Shown: one piece after another, positions 50,570-59,615 of the stretch
How positions within the stretch are numbered: the stretch's first letter is position 1
How the letters are laid out: each line of letters starts with the position of its first letter
Assembly: GCF_025965855.1 (NCBI RefSeq)
Contig: NZ_JAOPWB010000323.1
Span: 1-64,000, forward strand
Reading direction: 5' to 3'
Length of the DNA: 64,000 nucleotides
Source of the DNA: Mycobacterium sp.
Lineage (GTDB): Bacteria > Actinomycetota > Actinomycetes > Mycobacteriales > Mycobacteriaceae
Translations under genes and position numbers: made by a program
Notes under the pieces: model-generated
Seen by the model: only the letters and a program-made list of their open reading frames with translations
Told to the model about the DNA's origin: nothing
Database searches by the model: none

Positions 50570-51739
50570 ATGACCTCTGTACTGATCGTGGTTTCTGCCG
50601 CGAACCGCTGGACCCTCAACGACGGCACCAGCCATCCCACGGGATATTGGGCCGAGGAGCTGGCGCAACCGCACCAAATTTTCACGGCGGCTGGCTGGGA
50701 CATCACCATCGCAACTCCGGGCGGGGTGGCGCCGACCGTAGACCGGCTCAGCCTCGGCTTCGCCGGTGGCCTGCCGTCAAAGACCCGGGCCGTGGCGGAC
50801 TATCTGCGCCAACTTGATTCGGCACTGACCCATCCAAAGGTACTGGCCGATGTCGACCCGAATGACTATGACGTGGTGTTCTACCCGGGAGGACACGGCC
50901 CGATGGAAGACCTGGCAGTTGACGCCGACTCGGGCCGGATCCTGACCGCTGTGCTGGAATCCGGTCGGCCGCTGGCCTTGCTGTGCCACGGGCCCGCGGC
51001 CACCTTGGCGGCGCGCCGCGAGGACGGGACATGGCCGTTTGAGGGCTATCGAATGACGGCACTGTCCAACGCCGAGGAGCGATTCAACCCGTTTGCCCGC
51101 AAAGCCCCGTGGCTGCTGCAAGACCGCCTGGTGGAGTCCGGGGCGATCTATAGCAAAGGCCGGCTTCCGCTGCGGCCTTACCTGGTGGTGGACCGAAATC
51201 TCTACGCCGGACAGAACCCGGCCTCGTCGGCGATGCTGGCCCACAAACTGGTGACCGACCAAAGTTCACCGGCACTGCACATCTCGGTCAGCCGGCTGAT
51301 CCCAGCCGATCCCATGACGACCTATGACGTAATCAGCGATATCACCACCATCGGGCAACGCAGCCCCGAAACCCATGCCGCCAAGTGGATCACCCACGGC
51401 AAGAAGTTCAAGGGCTACAACCACATCGGCCCGCTGTACCGGTGGAGCACGGTGTGCAAGGTCACCCAAGACGCGCCGGGACGCACCTTCGCATTCGATG
51501 TTGCGTGGCCATCGAAGACCGTGTGGCGCTACGACCTTGCCGCCGCGGACGAAGGAACCGAGGTCACATTGACGATGACCAAAATGCAGCCCCAGGCCGC
51601 GCCGGTTCTCGCGATCCAACACATGGTCGGGGTCCACGACCGCGCGCGGCACCTCCGCACCGGCATGGAGCAGACGCTCAAAGGCTTGGCAGAGCAGGTG
51701 CAGCAGATCAGCCGCCACCCCTCCACACGGGCCAGGTAG
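50570..51739 (+). CDS. DJ-1/PfpI domain fused to an SRPBCC domain
   Basis: A 389-residue fusion. Residues 1-230 form a type 1 glutamine amidotransferase-like (DJ-1/PfpI, Hsp31-like) domain with the cysteine elbow LALLCHGPAATLAARREDGT and GDGH-like VVFYPGGHGPMEDL. Residues about 235-380 form an SRPBCC domain (HISVSRLIPADPMTTYDVIS, KVTQDAPGRTFAFDVAWPSK). AAAGGAAA upstream. It follows the flavin reductase by 60 bases. DJ-1-like enzymes act on glyoxals; the attached ligand-binding domain could select a substrate. Confidence 0.88.
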   Translation: MTSVLIVVSAANRWTLNDGTSHPTGYWAEELAQPHQIFTAAGWDITIATPGGVAPTVDRLSLGFAGGLPSKTRAVADYLRQLDSALTHPKVLADVDPNDYDVVFYPGGHGPMEDLAVDADSGRILTAVLESGRPLALLCHGPAATLAARREDGTWPFEGYRMTALSNAEERFNPFARKAPWLLQDRLVESGAIYSKGRLPLRPYLVVDRNLYAGQNPASSAMLAHKLVTDQSSPALHISVSRLIPADPMTTYDVISDITTIGQRSPETHAAKWITHGKKFKGYNHIGPLYRWSTVCKVTQDAPGRTFAFDVAWPSKTVWRYDLAAADEGTEVTLTMTKMQPQAAPVLAIQHMVGVHDRARHLRTGMEQTLKGLAEQVQQISRHPSTRAR

Positions 51740-51756
51740 CCGCCGGACCAACAGCC

Positions 51757-51799
51757 GTCACCCCCTCGCCACAACACTGCGCTGCGGCGAGGGGGTGAC
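51757..51799. terminator. 14-bp inverted repeat between convergent genes
   Basis: GTCACCCCCTCGCC (51757-51770) and GGCGAGGGGGTGAC (51786-51799) form a perfect 14-bp stem with a 15-base loop. The genes on both sides (DJ-1 fusion, plus; phosphotransferase, minus) end here. There is no U-run, as usual in mycobacteria. Likely a bidirectional terminator. Confidence 0.7.
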
Positions 51800-51890
51800 A
51801 TGCGCGTGCAGCTCGGTGGCCATGTCGACTCGATTACCAACGCAGCAGCCGCCTTCGGCTAGGCCGGATACCCCCGCTATAAGCGGCAGA

Positions 51891-52982
51891 TCAGATCCCT
51901 GCCCTTGCGGCGATGTCGTGTGCCAACGCAACGAGGTCATTCACAGTCTGGTGATCAGGAACGCCAGAGTCGGCACGGTTGCGTGAATCCTGTTGTGCCC
52001 GCCTCAGAATGCCTTCGGCGATGATGGCGATCTTCCACAACGCCAGCGAGTGCCAGAAACCCAGCTCCGCGTCGGTGACGCCGTGTCCGGTTATGACGCA
52101 GTACCGTTCGACCAACTCCGCGCGGCTGGGATAGCCGGGTAACAACAGGGCACGGAATTCGGGGAGGACTGTTTCGTCGTTTTCTGGCCAGTACGCCAGC
52201 GTGGTACCGAGATCGGCGATCGGGTCGCCCAGCGTGGCCAATTCCCAGTCCAGGGCTGCCAGGATTTCGCCGTCGAAGGCGGACACGACCATATTGCGGA
52301 GGTGGAGGTCGCCGTGGACCAGCGTCAGCTCCCGCGTTGGGGGAACCGCGGCCCTGAGCCGATCGGTGAGCAGATCGAGGTTGGCGAGTTCACGTGTCTT
52401 CGACCGCCCCCACTGGCCGGACCACCGCTTCAACTGACGCTGCGCGTACGGTGAATGGCTGGCCAGATCAGTGAGGTTGACCGCGCCGAGGTCTACCGCA
52501 TGGATTCGCCCGAGGGTCTCAGGCAACGCGATACCCGCGCTGTGGCGAGCCCGTACGGGCAAGGTTCGCGAGGCCGCCACATCGCTGATGACCAAACCAT
52601 CCACAAACTCCATGAGCACCAGTGGTTCATCCCCGATTTGGCCTCCCTGGGCGACACCATAGATTCGCGGCACCGGGACACCGGTGCGCGCGAGGGCAGA
52701 CAGGATGTGCGCCTCGCGCAGAACATCGTGAGCCGAGCTCAGCAGCTGGCCCATCGGTGGGCGGCGGAGCACCCACCGGCGGCCGGCCGCATCGGAGAGC
52801 AGGTAGGTCAGGTTCGACTGACCGACGCCGATGCGCCGAGCCATCACCGGCGGTGTGAGGTCTGAATCGAGCCCGCCCAACCAGGCGGTGAGCTTGGCGT
52901 GCTCGACACCCTCCACCATGACCAACGAGTCCTTGACTGTGGTGTCGGAGGGGGCGGAAGGATTGCCGGCTGGGGGATTCAT
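51891..52982 (-). CDS. APH family phosphotransferase (ACAD10/11-like)
   Basis: A 363-residue kinase-fold protein: LTYLLSDAAGRRWVLRRPPM (Lys/Arg site), LVLMEFVDGLVISD, the catalytic loop VHGDLHLRNMVV and the metal site ALDWELATLGDPIADLG. This combination matches the phosphotransferases that accompany acyl-CoA dehydrogenases (ACAD10/11 type). The start overlaps the SDR stop (ATGA), and the ACAD lies one gene upstream. It may phosphorylate a hydroxyacyl intermediate before dehydration. Confidence 0.9.
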   Translation of the reverse strand: MNPPAGNPSAPSDTTVKDSLVMVEGVEHAKLTAWLGGLDSDLTPPVMARRIGVGQSNLTYLLSDAAGRRWVLRRPPMGQLLSSAHDVLREAHILSALARTGVPVPRIYGVAQGGQIGDEPLVLMEFVDGLVISDVAASRTLPVRARHSAGIALPETLGRIHAVDLGAVNLTDLASHSPYAQRQLKRWSGQWGRSKTRELANLDLLTDRLRAAVPPTRELTLVHGDLHLRNMVVSAFDGEILAALDWELATLGDPIADLGTTLAYWPENDETVLPEFRALLLPGYPSRAELVERYCVITGHGVTDAELGFWHSLALWKIAIIAEGILRRAQQDSRNRADSGVPDHQTVNDLVALAHDIAARAGI

Positions 52983-53716
52983 AGGATCGCTCCTCCGTCG
53001 ATGACCAGGGTTTGGCCGGTGATCCAGGCTGCGGCGTCAGAGGCAAGAAAAGCGATGGCCCAGCCGACGTCTTCGGGCTCACCAATGCGTGCCAGCGGCA
53101 GCGAGTCGACAAGGGTTTGCTCGTGCTCACCCCACAGCAGTTCGGAGAGTTTGGTGCGGACCACGCCGGGTGCGACGGCGTTCACCCGCACGGTAGGTGC
53201 CAGTTCTACGGCGCTTTGTCTGGTTAGCTGAATCAGCGCGGCTTTGCTCGCGTTGTAGACCCCAAGCTTCGGCTCGGTAGCCAGTCCCCCGATCGATGCG
53301 GTGTTCACAATCGCCCCGCCGTGCTCGGTCATCCATGCCCGCGCCGCCAGGGATGACCACATGATCGGGGCCCACATATTGACGTCGATCGTTTTGTGGA
53401 ACCCGGAGTAGTGCTGCTCGGTCAGTAGACCGTACGCGGAGTTCGTCGCCGCATTGTTGACAAGGATGTCGAGGCGCCCGAACCGTTCAATCGCGAAGCC
53501 AATGCATCGTCGGGCGGCGTCCTCATCGGTGGCGTGCGCAGCGAACCCCACTGCGTCGCCGATCTTTTCGGCGGCGGCATCAGCCGCATCCTGAGTGCGA
53601 GCCGTCAGGATAACGTTCGCACCCAGATCGGCTAGGCATTGTGCCGCGGCCTGTCCAATTCCGCGAGACGCGCCGGTCACCAGCGCGGTTTTTCCTTTGA
53701 GATCCATGCCAGCCAT
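52979..53716 (-). CDS. SDR family oxidoreductase
   Basis: A 245-residue classical SDR: GKTALVTGASRGIGQAAAQC, LDILVNNAATNSAYG, IVNTASIGGLATEP, VYNASKAALIQLTRQSAVEL (YxxxK) and ITGQTLVIDGGAIL. ATG 53716 with GGGAGG upstream is preferred; ATG 53707 is second choice. It starts just after the ACAD stop and overlaps the phosphotransferase start, forming an ACAD-SDR-APH operon. Confidence 0.92.
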   Translation of the reverse strand: MAGMDLKGKTALVTGASRGIGQAAAQCLADLGANVILTARTQDAADAAAEKIGDAVGFAAHATDEDAARRCIGFAIERFGRLDILVNNAATNSAYGLLTEQHYSGFHKTIDVNMWAPIMWSSLAARAWMTEHGGAIVNTASIGGLATEPKLGVYNASKAALIQLTRQSAVELAPTVRVNAVAPGVVRTKLSELLWGEHEQTLVDSLPLARIGEPEDVGWAIAFLASDAAAWITGQTLVIDGGAIL

Positions 53717-53717
53717 G

Positions 53718-55019
53718 TCAGGCGCCTCCCACCGCGCCGTCTCGGCGTATTCGTTGCCTATACAGTTCCTGCCGCGCGATCGTTCGCTTGTGGACCTCGT
53801 CGGGGCCGTCGGCAATTCGCATCGCTCGCAGGTGCGCCCAGAATCCTGCGAGAGGCGCATCTTCGGTCACCCCGAGCCCGCCGTGGATTTGGATCGCGCG
53901 ATCGACCACGCCGAGCGCGACGTTGGGAGCGTCGACCTTGATGGCGGCGATCTCGGTTTTCGCTTCTTTGTTGCCGACGGTGTCCATTAGCCAGGCCGTC
54001 TTGAGGATCAGCAGCCGCGATTTCTCGATTTCGACGCGTGCTTCGGCGATCCAGTCGCGAATGTTGTCCCGCTCACTGAGCGGTGATCCAAAGGTATTCC
54101 GGGAATCGGCCCGCTGACAAAGTAATTCGAGTGCGCGCTCGGCCATGCCGATCGCACGCATGCAGTGGTGGATGCGACCGGGCCCCAGCCGCGCCTGGCC
54201 AATGGCGAAACCCTCACCCTCGCCCTTGAGCAGATCGCCCGCCGGCACACACACGTTGTCGAACTCGATCTCGGCATGGCCCTCACGATCGTGATAGCCG
54301 AACACAGCCAGATTTCGCACGATCCGCACCCCGGGCGCATCGATCGGGACAACCACCACGGACTGCTGTCGGTGCGGTGCAGCCGCTGGGTCCGTCTTTC
54401 CCATCACAATCAGCACTCGGCAGTTGGGATGCATCGCATTGGACGCAAACCACTTGCGCCCGTTGAGCACATAACCGTCACCGTCGCGGTCCATGTGCAG
54501 TTCGATATTGGTCGCATCTGAGCTCGCCACCGCCGGCTCGGTCATCGCGAAGGCCGAGCGGATCGCGCCCTCCAATAGCGGCCGTAACCACCGCTCCTTG
54601 TGTTCATCGGTGCCAAAGAGCGTGAGCACCTCCATGTTTCCGGTATCCGGAGCGTTGCAGTTGCACGCTTCGGGTGCCAGGTGGGGACTTCGGCCCATGA
54701 TCTCAGCGAGCGGGGCATAGTCAAGGTTGGGCAATCCGGGCCCCCACTGGGGATGCGGGTGAAACAAGTTCCACAAACCCCGCTGACGCGCCTCACTTTT
54801 GAGATCCTCGACGATCCGCGGGTGATGATGAGGGTTCCCCGACTCGCGCATCTGAGCGTCATACACCGGCTCGGCCGGATACACGTGCGTATCCATGAAG
54901 TCCAGCAGCTGTGCCCGATACCGCTCAGCTCGATCCGAGGACTCGAACAGGGAAGCAAATTGATCGGAAATGACAACTCCTTGAGGTTGTTTCGATCCGT
55001 CGGGTGGGCATACCAGCAT
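53718..55019 (-). CDS. acyl-CoA dehydrogenase (ACAD10/11-like)
   Basis: A 433-residue flavoenzyme: RSAFAMTEPAVASSDATNIE, GDGYVLNGRKWFASNAMHPN, CMRAIGMAERALELLCQRAD and IQIHGGLGVTEDAPLAGFWA. The C-terminal layout is that of ACAD10/11-type dehydrogenases. ATG 55019 is used, but AAGGAG at 54982-54977 sits five bases before an in-frame ATT at 54971, right where the conserved part begins, so an unusual ATT start cannot be excluded. First gene of the operon with SDR and phosphotransferase. Confidence 0.9.
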   Translation of the reverse strand: MLVCPPDGSKQPQGVVISDQFASLFESSDRAERYRAQLLDFMDTHVYPAEPVYDAQMRESGNPHHHPRIVEDLKSEARQRGLWNLFHPHPQWGPGLPNLDYAPLAEIMGRSPHLAPEACNCNAPDTGNMEVLTLFGTDEHKERWLRPLLEGAIRSAFAMTEPAVASSDATNIELHMDRDGDGYVLNGRKWFASNAMHPNCRVLIVMGKTDPAAAPHRQQSVVVVPIDAPGVRIVRNLAVFGYHDREGHAEIEFDNVCVPAGDLLKGEGEGFAIGQARLGPGRIHHCMRAIGMAERALELLCQRADSRNTFGSPLSERDNIRDWIAEARVEIEKSRLLILKTAWLMDTVGNKEAKTEIAAIKVDAPNVALGVVDRAIQIHGGLGVTEDAPLAGFWAHLRAMRIADGPDEVHKRTIARQELYRQRIRRDGAVGGA

Positions 55020-55132
55020 CAGGATGCATGACTTGCCGTGCCGACAACACCGCCGAAGCGGCGGAATCCCACTTTCGGAGTACGAAACTCACTCGCCACG
55101 CCGCAGCGTTGCCCTCGTCCAAGCGAGGGGGG

Positions 55133-55212
55133 AGTTTTCTCACCCGTTGTGGCCATTTCGTCGCCGGCACGATTGACCGGCACTCTCGCCCACAGCAAGC
55201 TGATGTCCGCAG
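55133..55212. promoter_or_regulatory. upstream block shared with the flavin reductase promoter region
   Basis: TTTTCTCACCC (55135-55145), GGCCATTTC, TCGCCGG, GATTGACC and CTGATG follow the same order and spacing as in 49855-49925. A hairpin (CCCTCG-TCCAAG-CGAGGG) ends near 55129 just before it. The block lies between the divergent ACAD (start 55019) and FAD oxidoreductase (start 55270). Confidence 0.5.
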
Positions 55213-55269
55213 ATACGTTTTGAATCAACGCGATCCGCGACACCACACCGCTGACCGAAAGAGGCAAAG

Positions 55270-56556
55270 ATGCACGCACCGGAGCGCACCGTTCGTGGCG
55301 CCGACTTGGCTCGACGGAAATCAGTCTGCGACTTCCTCAACAAGACCATCAAGGGCCGTGGCGCCTGCGCTTACGATTCGGCAGTCATCGCCGGCAACGG
55401 GATCGGTGCCCTGGCGTTCGCCGGCTGGCTTGCGCAAAGCCCCTTATTCGACGGCAAGGTGACAGTCGTTGCACCCCCGGTTGTCGAGTCACGGCGACTG
55501 ATCAACGGCGTCACCTTGCGTGGGCGTGCGGTCGACTTCATGAGCGCCGCGTTGGACACGACATTGGATGACATCCTCGCGGTGATGTCCGGGTCCATCG
55601 AGACGCCGCCGGTGTGCTACCGCCAGACCGCAGCCATGGCGCTACAGCGAGGACGGTCTTGGCGATTCGGCAAGCGGGGGCAGTGGCAGAACGGACTTCC
55701 GGACAACCGACCGATCGCCTATGGTCTGCGGAACAGCAGGGTGGTCGGCGGCATGCAGGAATTGGCGTCCAAGCTCGCGATCGAATTCGTGGACGAAAAG
55801 GTCGAGTCCGCCTCCCACCTCCGCAGCTTCAGCGCCGGACGGCATCCCCTGCTCGTGAACGCCACGACCGTGCCCACACTGATGGGCGGCGAGGCCAGGC
55901 CCCCGAAACGGATGGTCTTCGGAGTGCAAGCCCCGTTCATCGCACCCGAGCGCGGCGTCAGCTACCCGCTGGAAGCCCAGACCGCGTTCGCGCCCGTGGT
56001 GCGGCGCGCAGGAGCCATCGACGTGGGGTACTTCACCCCCTTCCGTGACCCGTTATCGCCACGCTCCACCTGGTACGGGATCTACGCCCGCGTCGTCGAC
56101 CGCAACGGCACGTTCAACAAAGATGCCGAACTTCGCATCATGACCGAGCAGCTATTCGGCGTCGCCGCGGCGATGAACCTGATTCCCGACGACCCCGAAC
56201 AGACCCTCGGCCGCGCCTTGGTACCGGCCTCACCATGGGGCGCCGTGGCGCCGTCCACCCCGGGCACGCTCGAGCTCAAGCGCCACTACTCGGGTGGCGC
56301 GCCGGTGGTTTACGCCGACGGCATGGTGACAAGTCTCGCCGGCGGAGTCGTCGGGGCCGAAGCGGTGATCCGCGGCGTGAACCCCGACGACGCCATCCGC
56401 GCGGCTCTGCGACCGTGGCATCGGCACAACCTGCTGTGGTTCTTAGAGCTCAACAAGATCCCGCGGCTGTCCGAGATGTTGGTCCGCGCCAACCCGGCGG
56501 CCGCGATGGCGTACCCGCACACCGTCGGGATGAACCTATGGGCCTCGGCCGCTTGA
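55270..56556 (+). CDS. FAD-dependent oxidoreductase-like protein
   Basis: A 428-residue protein with an internal nucleotide-binding motif, SAVIAGNGIGALAFAGWLAQ, about 37 residues from the start, then GRAVDFMSAALDTTLDDILA, YPLEAQTAFAPVVRR and a late MVTSLAGGVVGAEAVIRGVN that fits the second FAD contact of GR2-type flavoproteins. AGAGG six bases before the ATG. No closer family is recognised; a hydroxylase-like or dehydrogenase flavoprotein is plausible. It shares its promoter block with the flavin reductase, so the two might be co-regulated. Confidence 0.75.
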   Translation: MHAPERTVRGADLARRKSVCDFLNKTIKGRGACAYDSAVIAGNGIGALAFAGWLAQSPLFDGKVTVVAPPVVESRRLINGVTLRGRAVDFMSAALDTTLDDILAVMSGSIETPPVCYRQTAAMALQRGRSWRFGKRGQWQNGLPDNRPIAYGLRNSRVVGGMQELASKLAIEFVDEKVESASHLRSFSAGRHPLLVNATTVPTLMGGEARPPKRMVFGVQAPFIAPERGVSYPLEAQTAFAPVVRRAGAIDVGYFTPFRDPLSPRSTWYGIYARVVDRNGTFNKDAELRIMTEQLFGVAAAMNLIPDDPEQTLGRALVPASPWGAVAPSTPGTLELKRHYSGGAPVVYADGMVTSLAGGVVGAEAVIRGVNPDDAIRAALRPWHRHNLLWFLELNKIPRLSEMLVRANPAAAMAYPHTVGMNLWASAA

Positions 56557-56713
56557 TATTTGGTTGCGCGGTGAGAAGTGATGCCAGGCGGCGCCGAGGG
56601 TAGGCGAGTGATCGCTGGTCGTTGAGCAATAGCAATCGAGCTGGCTTATGAGCCGCAGAGGTCAATAATGATGTCCATCATGTGCGTGGCTGCGCGCATA
56701 CCGAGGAGGAACG

Positions 56714-57925
56714 ATGCCGATTGATCTTTGGTCGACATCCGGCCCGAAGCAGCCGCGAGACGCCTGGGAGTCCTCGTCCACCGCGCTAGTCCGTCGGTAC
56801 CAGCGCGCGTTCGCCAAGGCTGCCAATATGCTGCCGGTTCAGCGACTCGGCGACGTCGATGCCCGGCGGGACCGATTCCTGGCAGAGCTGGGCGATCGTG
56901 CGGACGAACTCCACGGTGCACTGCTTCGCGCGATGCGTGACCGGGCCGCCTCCGGGGACTCGCGCGAGCTGGCACGGCTGTGCGAGGTCGCCATCGAGCT
57001 TCAGGACATTCGGTCCAGCCATCGTGAGGCCGTCAACGAGGAGCGGTTGCATTTGCTCACCAGCGGGCAAGAGGTGAGCACGCGGCTGTCCCCATCGTTG
57101 GGGGTCATGGCCCTGCTCGAGCGGGCGGCGACGACGATGTGCGATCTTCCGGGACTCGAGCGCTTCATGGTGTTCCGGCGTGAGGGTGGGGTGCTGCAAG
57201 CCGTCGCCACCGTTTTCGCCGACCACGACGAATGGGCCCGGGACTGCCAAGAGTTCTCGGCTCACACGAGATACGATCTGGCGCCGAAACGTCCTGAGGC
57301 GCTGATCGTCCGCCGACGCTCCCCGGCGATCGTCACCGATGCGCTGAATGACCCCGACGCGTTTCAACCGATCGTGCAAAAGATGCAGGCCGCCAACTAC
57401 GTCGGTGCGCCGGTGATCGCGTACGGCGAGGTCGTCGCGACGATCCACGGCGATGCGTATTTCACCGACCGTCCGGTCGACGAGATCGACCGTGATGTCA
57501 TCGCCTCCTTCGCCGAGTCGCTGGGACCGATCGTGGAACGGGCGATACTGATCGAACAATTGCAATTTCAGCAACGGGTCGCCGAACAGCTGGCCCAGTC
57601 GGCCAGGGGCGTGCTGGGCGGCATGAGCGGTCGGGCTCCGCGGCTGGAATTGGATGAGCCGGCTACGACAGCGCCATGGCAGAGCCGCAGCGAGGTCGTC
57701 TCCGACCTGACGCGTCGGGAATACGAGGTCCTGCAGCTGATGACCAAAGGAGCGACCAATCGGGAGATCGCCACGACGATCTTCCTGTCGGAGGAGACCG
57801 TAAAGTCGCACGTGAAACGGATTCTGCAGAAGTTCGGCGTGGCCAACCGCGGGCACGCCGTGGCCACGTATCTGGAAAGTCTGGAACGCCGTCCCGTGTC
57901 GGGTGGCGCTGTCCACCGGCAATAA
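56714..57925 (+). CDS. GAF-domain LuxR family regulator
   Basis: A 403-residue regulator. The N-terminal part is helical (ALVRRYQRAFAKAANMLPVQ). Residues about 130-290 form a GAF-like sensor (ATTMCDLPGLERFMVFRREG, YVGAPVIAYGEVVATIHGDA, FAESLGPIVERAILIEQLQF). The C-terminal LuxR helix-turn-helix is TRREYEVLQLMTKGATNREI then IFLSEETVKSHVKRILQKFG. AGGAGG before the ATG is strong. It is flanked by an FAD oxidoreductase and decayed genes; its target is unknown. Confidence 0.92.
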   Translation: MPIDLWSTSGPKQPRDAWESSSTALVRRYQRAFAKAANMLPVQRLGDVDARRDRFLAELGDRADELHGALLRAMRDRAASGDSRELARLCEVAIELQDIRSSHREAVNEERLHLLTSGQEVSTRLSPSLGVMALLERAATTMCDLPGLERFMVFRREGGVLQAVATVFADHDEWARDCQEFSAHTRYDLAPKRPEALIVRRRSPAIVTDALNDPDAFQPIVQKMQAANYVGAPVIAYGEVVATIHGDAYFTDRPVDEIDRDVIASFAESLGPIVERAILIEQLQFQQRVAEQLAQSARGVLGGMSGRAPRLELDEPATTAPWQSRSEVVSDLTRREYEVLQLMTKGATNREIATTIFLSEETVKSHVKRILQKFGVANRGHAVATYLESLERRPVSGGAVHRQ

Positions 57926-57983
57926 CGCTGTCGCGCAACGGTTTACCACATATTATTTCCCTTCACCTTGCGGTGGAGCACTA

Positions 57984-58289
57984 TCACGCGCTGAGACGAG
58001 GGGGTTGCTCACCCAGTTCGTCGTAGACCTCGATGTGCCAGCCGGCCAGTCAGATCGCCAGGCGCAGATTGTGGTCCCGCGTGTTGTCGCCCGCGCGTGC
58101 CTGCCATGCGACACCACGATGTGCGTCGCATGAACGGATCGGTCGGCGATTTGCCCCAGCGGCCGGGTGAAGTAGCACCTCATCCGCATATCGTGCTTGC
58201 GTCGGTGGCTGCGCGGCATCGTCGTTGCTATGAAGGAAGTCACGCCGCACCTGCCGACAGATGTTCCCAGTGCGGGCCCTCGATCTCAT
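57984..58289 (-). pseudogene. remnant of a small gene with an internal stop
   Basis: On the minus strand a frame from 58289 reads NTRDHNLRLAI, stops at TGA (58052-58050), and continues in frame LAGWHIEVYDELGEQPPRLS to the next stop at 57984-57986. A Trp codon changed to TGA would join the two parts (IWLAGWHIEVYDELG). The composition on both sides of the stop is protein-like. No family recognised. The rest of the 57926-58717 gap, outside this and the next entry, shows nothing. Confidence 0.4.
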
Positions 58290-58528
58290 GCAGGCCGCAA
58301 TCGAACCCGCTCAGCGTCAAGCATTTAGGCATCGTGTCTTTGGGCGCCAGCAGCGGATGCAGTGGCTGCGCACGGTGGGTCCAACCCAACACGGCCAAAG
58401 ACCCAGCATGACGTGTCTGGATCCCACACGCGGACCAGTCGGTACCGCCAGCCGCGGCCGGGACTGAACACCGCCCATGACTCGCGGCAACCGATGGCAT
58501 GATGCAGCCGTTGGGAAAACGTCGTCAT
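58240..58528 (-). pseudogene. possible frameshifted small gene
   Basis: ATG 58528, preceded by AGGGA, opens MTTFSQRLHHAIGCRESWAV, then FSPGRGWRYRLVRVWDPDTS and CWVFGRVG. In another frame the same stretch continues HRAQPLHPLLAPKDTMPKCL and TLSGFDCGLHEIEGPHWEHL to a stop at 58240. Both halves look like protein, and one frameshift near 58380 would join them. No family recognised. Confidence 0.35.
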
Positions 58529-58717
58529 TTCGTGTCCCTGGCTCGGCGAACCTCGACGTGTTAAATGGTTCGCGCGCAGGCCGCCTTCAGTAGGGGTCTT
58601 GATGTTGTGGGCCCACACAGCCCCTTTGTGGCCGCCCTACCAAGACCGGTCTGCCGTCACGCTGGCGTGACGCTCGGCAGTCACCGTCACGCTCGCGTGG
58701 GGCTCGACGTGTCCAAC

Positions 58718-59545
58718 CTAACCAACCTTTGCCACAGTGCGATCCCACAACTCGCGAGCTAGCTGGGGATCGTGGGCCGCGCGGTTGGCTTTCGCGGTTC
58801 TGCCCTTCGAGTAGTACTCGCCGGAAGTCCAATCGACACTGGGCGTGCTCGACGCCAGCCAGACCAGCTGGTCGGCGGCCTCCTCCGGGGTCACGGTGAA
58901 TCGGGCCGTTATCGGTGCGCGGTACTTCATGAATACGAGAAACCGTGACCCCGACGCTTCGCCGAAATTGGAGTTGACATACCCCGGGTGGAACGCAGCA
59001 GCCGATAGTCCGCCGGCATGGTATCGGCGATGTAATTCCCTGGTGAACAAGACGATTGCCAGTTTGGTGAGGGCGTAGGCAATGCTGGGCCGACGTCGGG
59101 CTGTGTTCTCCAAATCGGCGAGGGTGACTCTGGGGAGCAGTCTCTGCGACGAGCTGGTCGTGTTGACGACGGTGGCGCGGGAATCGAGGAGCAGCTGCAT
59201 CAATTGCGTGGTGAGCAGGAAAGGCGCGAGGTAGTTGACCTGAAAAATTATCTCGTTGCCGTCGATGGTCTTGTGGACCTTGGTGAACATGCCGCCGGCG
59301 TTGTTGGCCAATACGTCGATCCGTGAGTAGTCGGAACGAATCTTGTCTGCCAGGGCCCGCACCTGAGACAGCTCGGCGAAGTCGGCCACGAAATAGTCCG
59401 CGTCCAATTCCGCCGCCACCGCGGCGGTCTTGCTTTGCGACCGACCGACCACGACAACGTTTTCGCCGTTCCGGCGCAACCGACGGGCCGCTGCGGCGCC
59501 AATCCCGTCGCTGGCACCGGTGATGACGATCGTCCTGTGCGCCAT
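58718..59545 (-). CDS. SDR family oxidoreductase (retinol dehydrogenase-like)
   Basis: A 275-residue SDR: TIVITGASDGIGAAAARRLR, VVVVGRSQSKTAAVAAELDA, DVLANNAGGMFTKVHKTIDG, NTTSSSQRLLPRV and YALTKLAIVLFTRELHRRYH (Tyr and Lys). GGAGGA seven bases before ATG 59545 sets the start. It is the third gene of the LLM-P450-SDR set. Confidence 0.9.
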   Translation of the reverse strand: MAHRTIVITGASDGIGAAAARRLRRNGENVVVVGRSQSKTAAVAAELDADYFVADFAELSQVRALADKIRSDYSRIDVLANNAGGMFTKVHKTIDGNEIIFQVNYLAPFLLTTQLMQLLLDSRATVVNTTSSSQRLLPRVTLADLENTARRRPSIAYALTKLAIVLFTRELHRRYHAGGLSAAAFHPGYVNSNFGEASGSRFLVFMKYRAPITARFTVTPEEAADQLVWLASSTPSVDWTSGEYYSKGRTAKANRAAHDPQLARELWDRTVAKVG

Positions 59546-59615
59546 TGCGTAGTCCTCCACAGGGAGTGTAGCGAGCGCGATGGCGGCCCTGGGGCGGCCC
59601 CCGCCTCAGGGCCGC

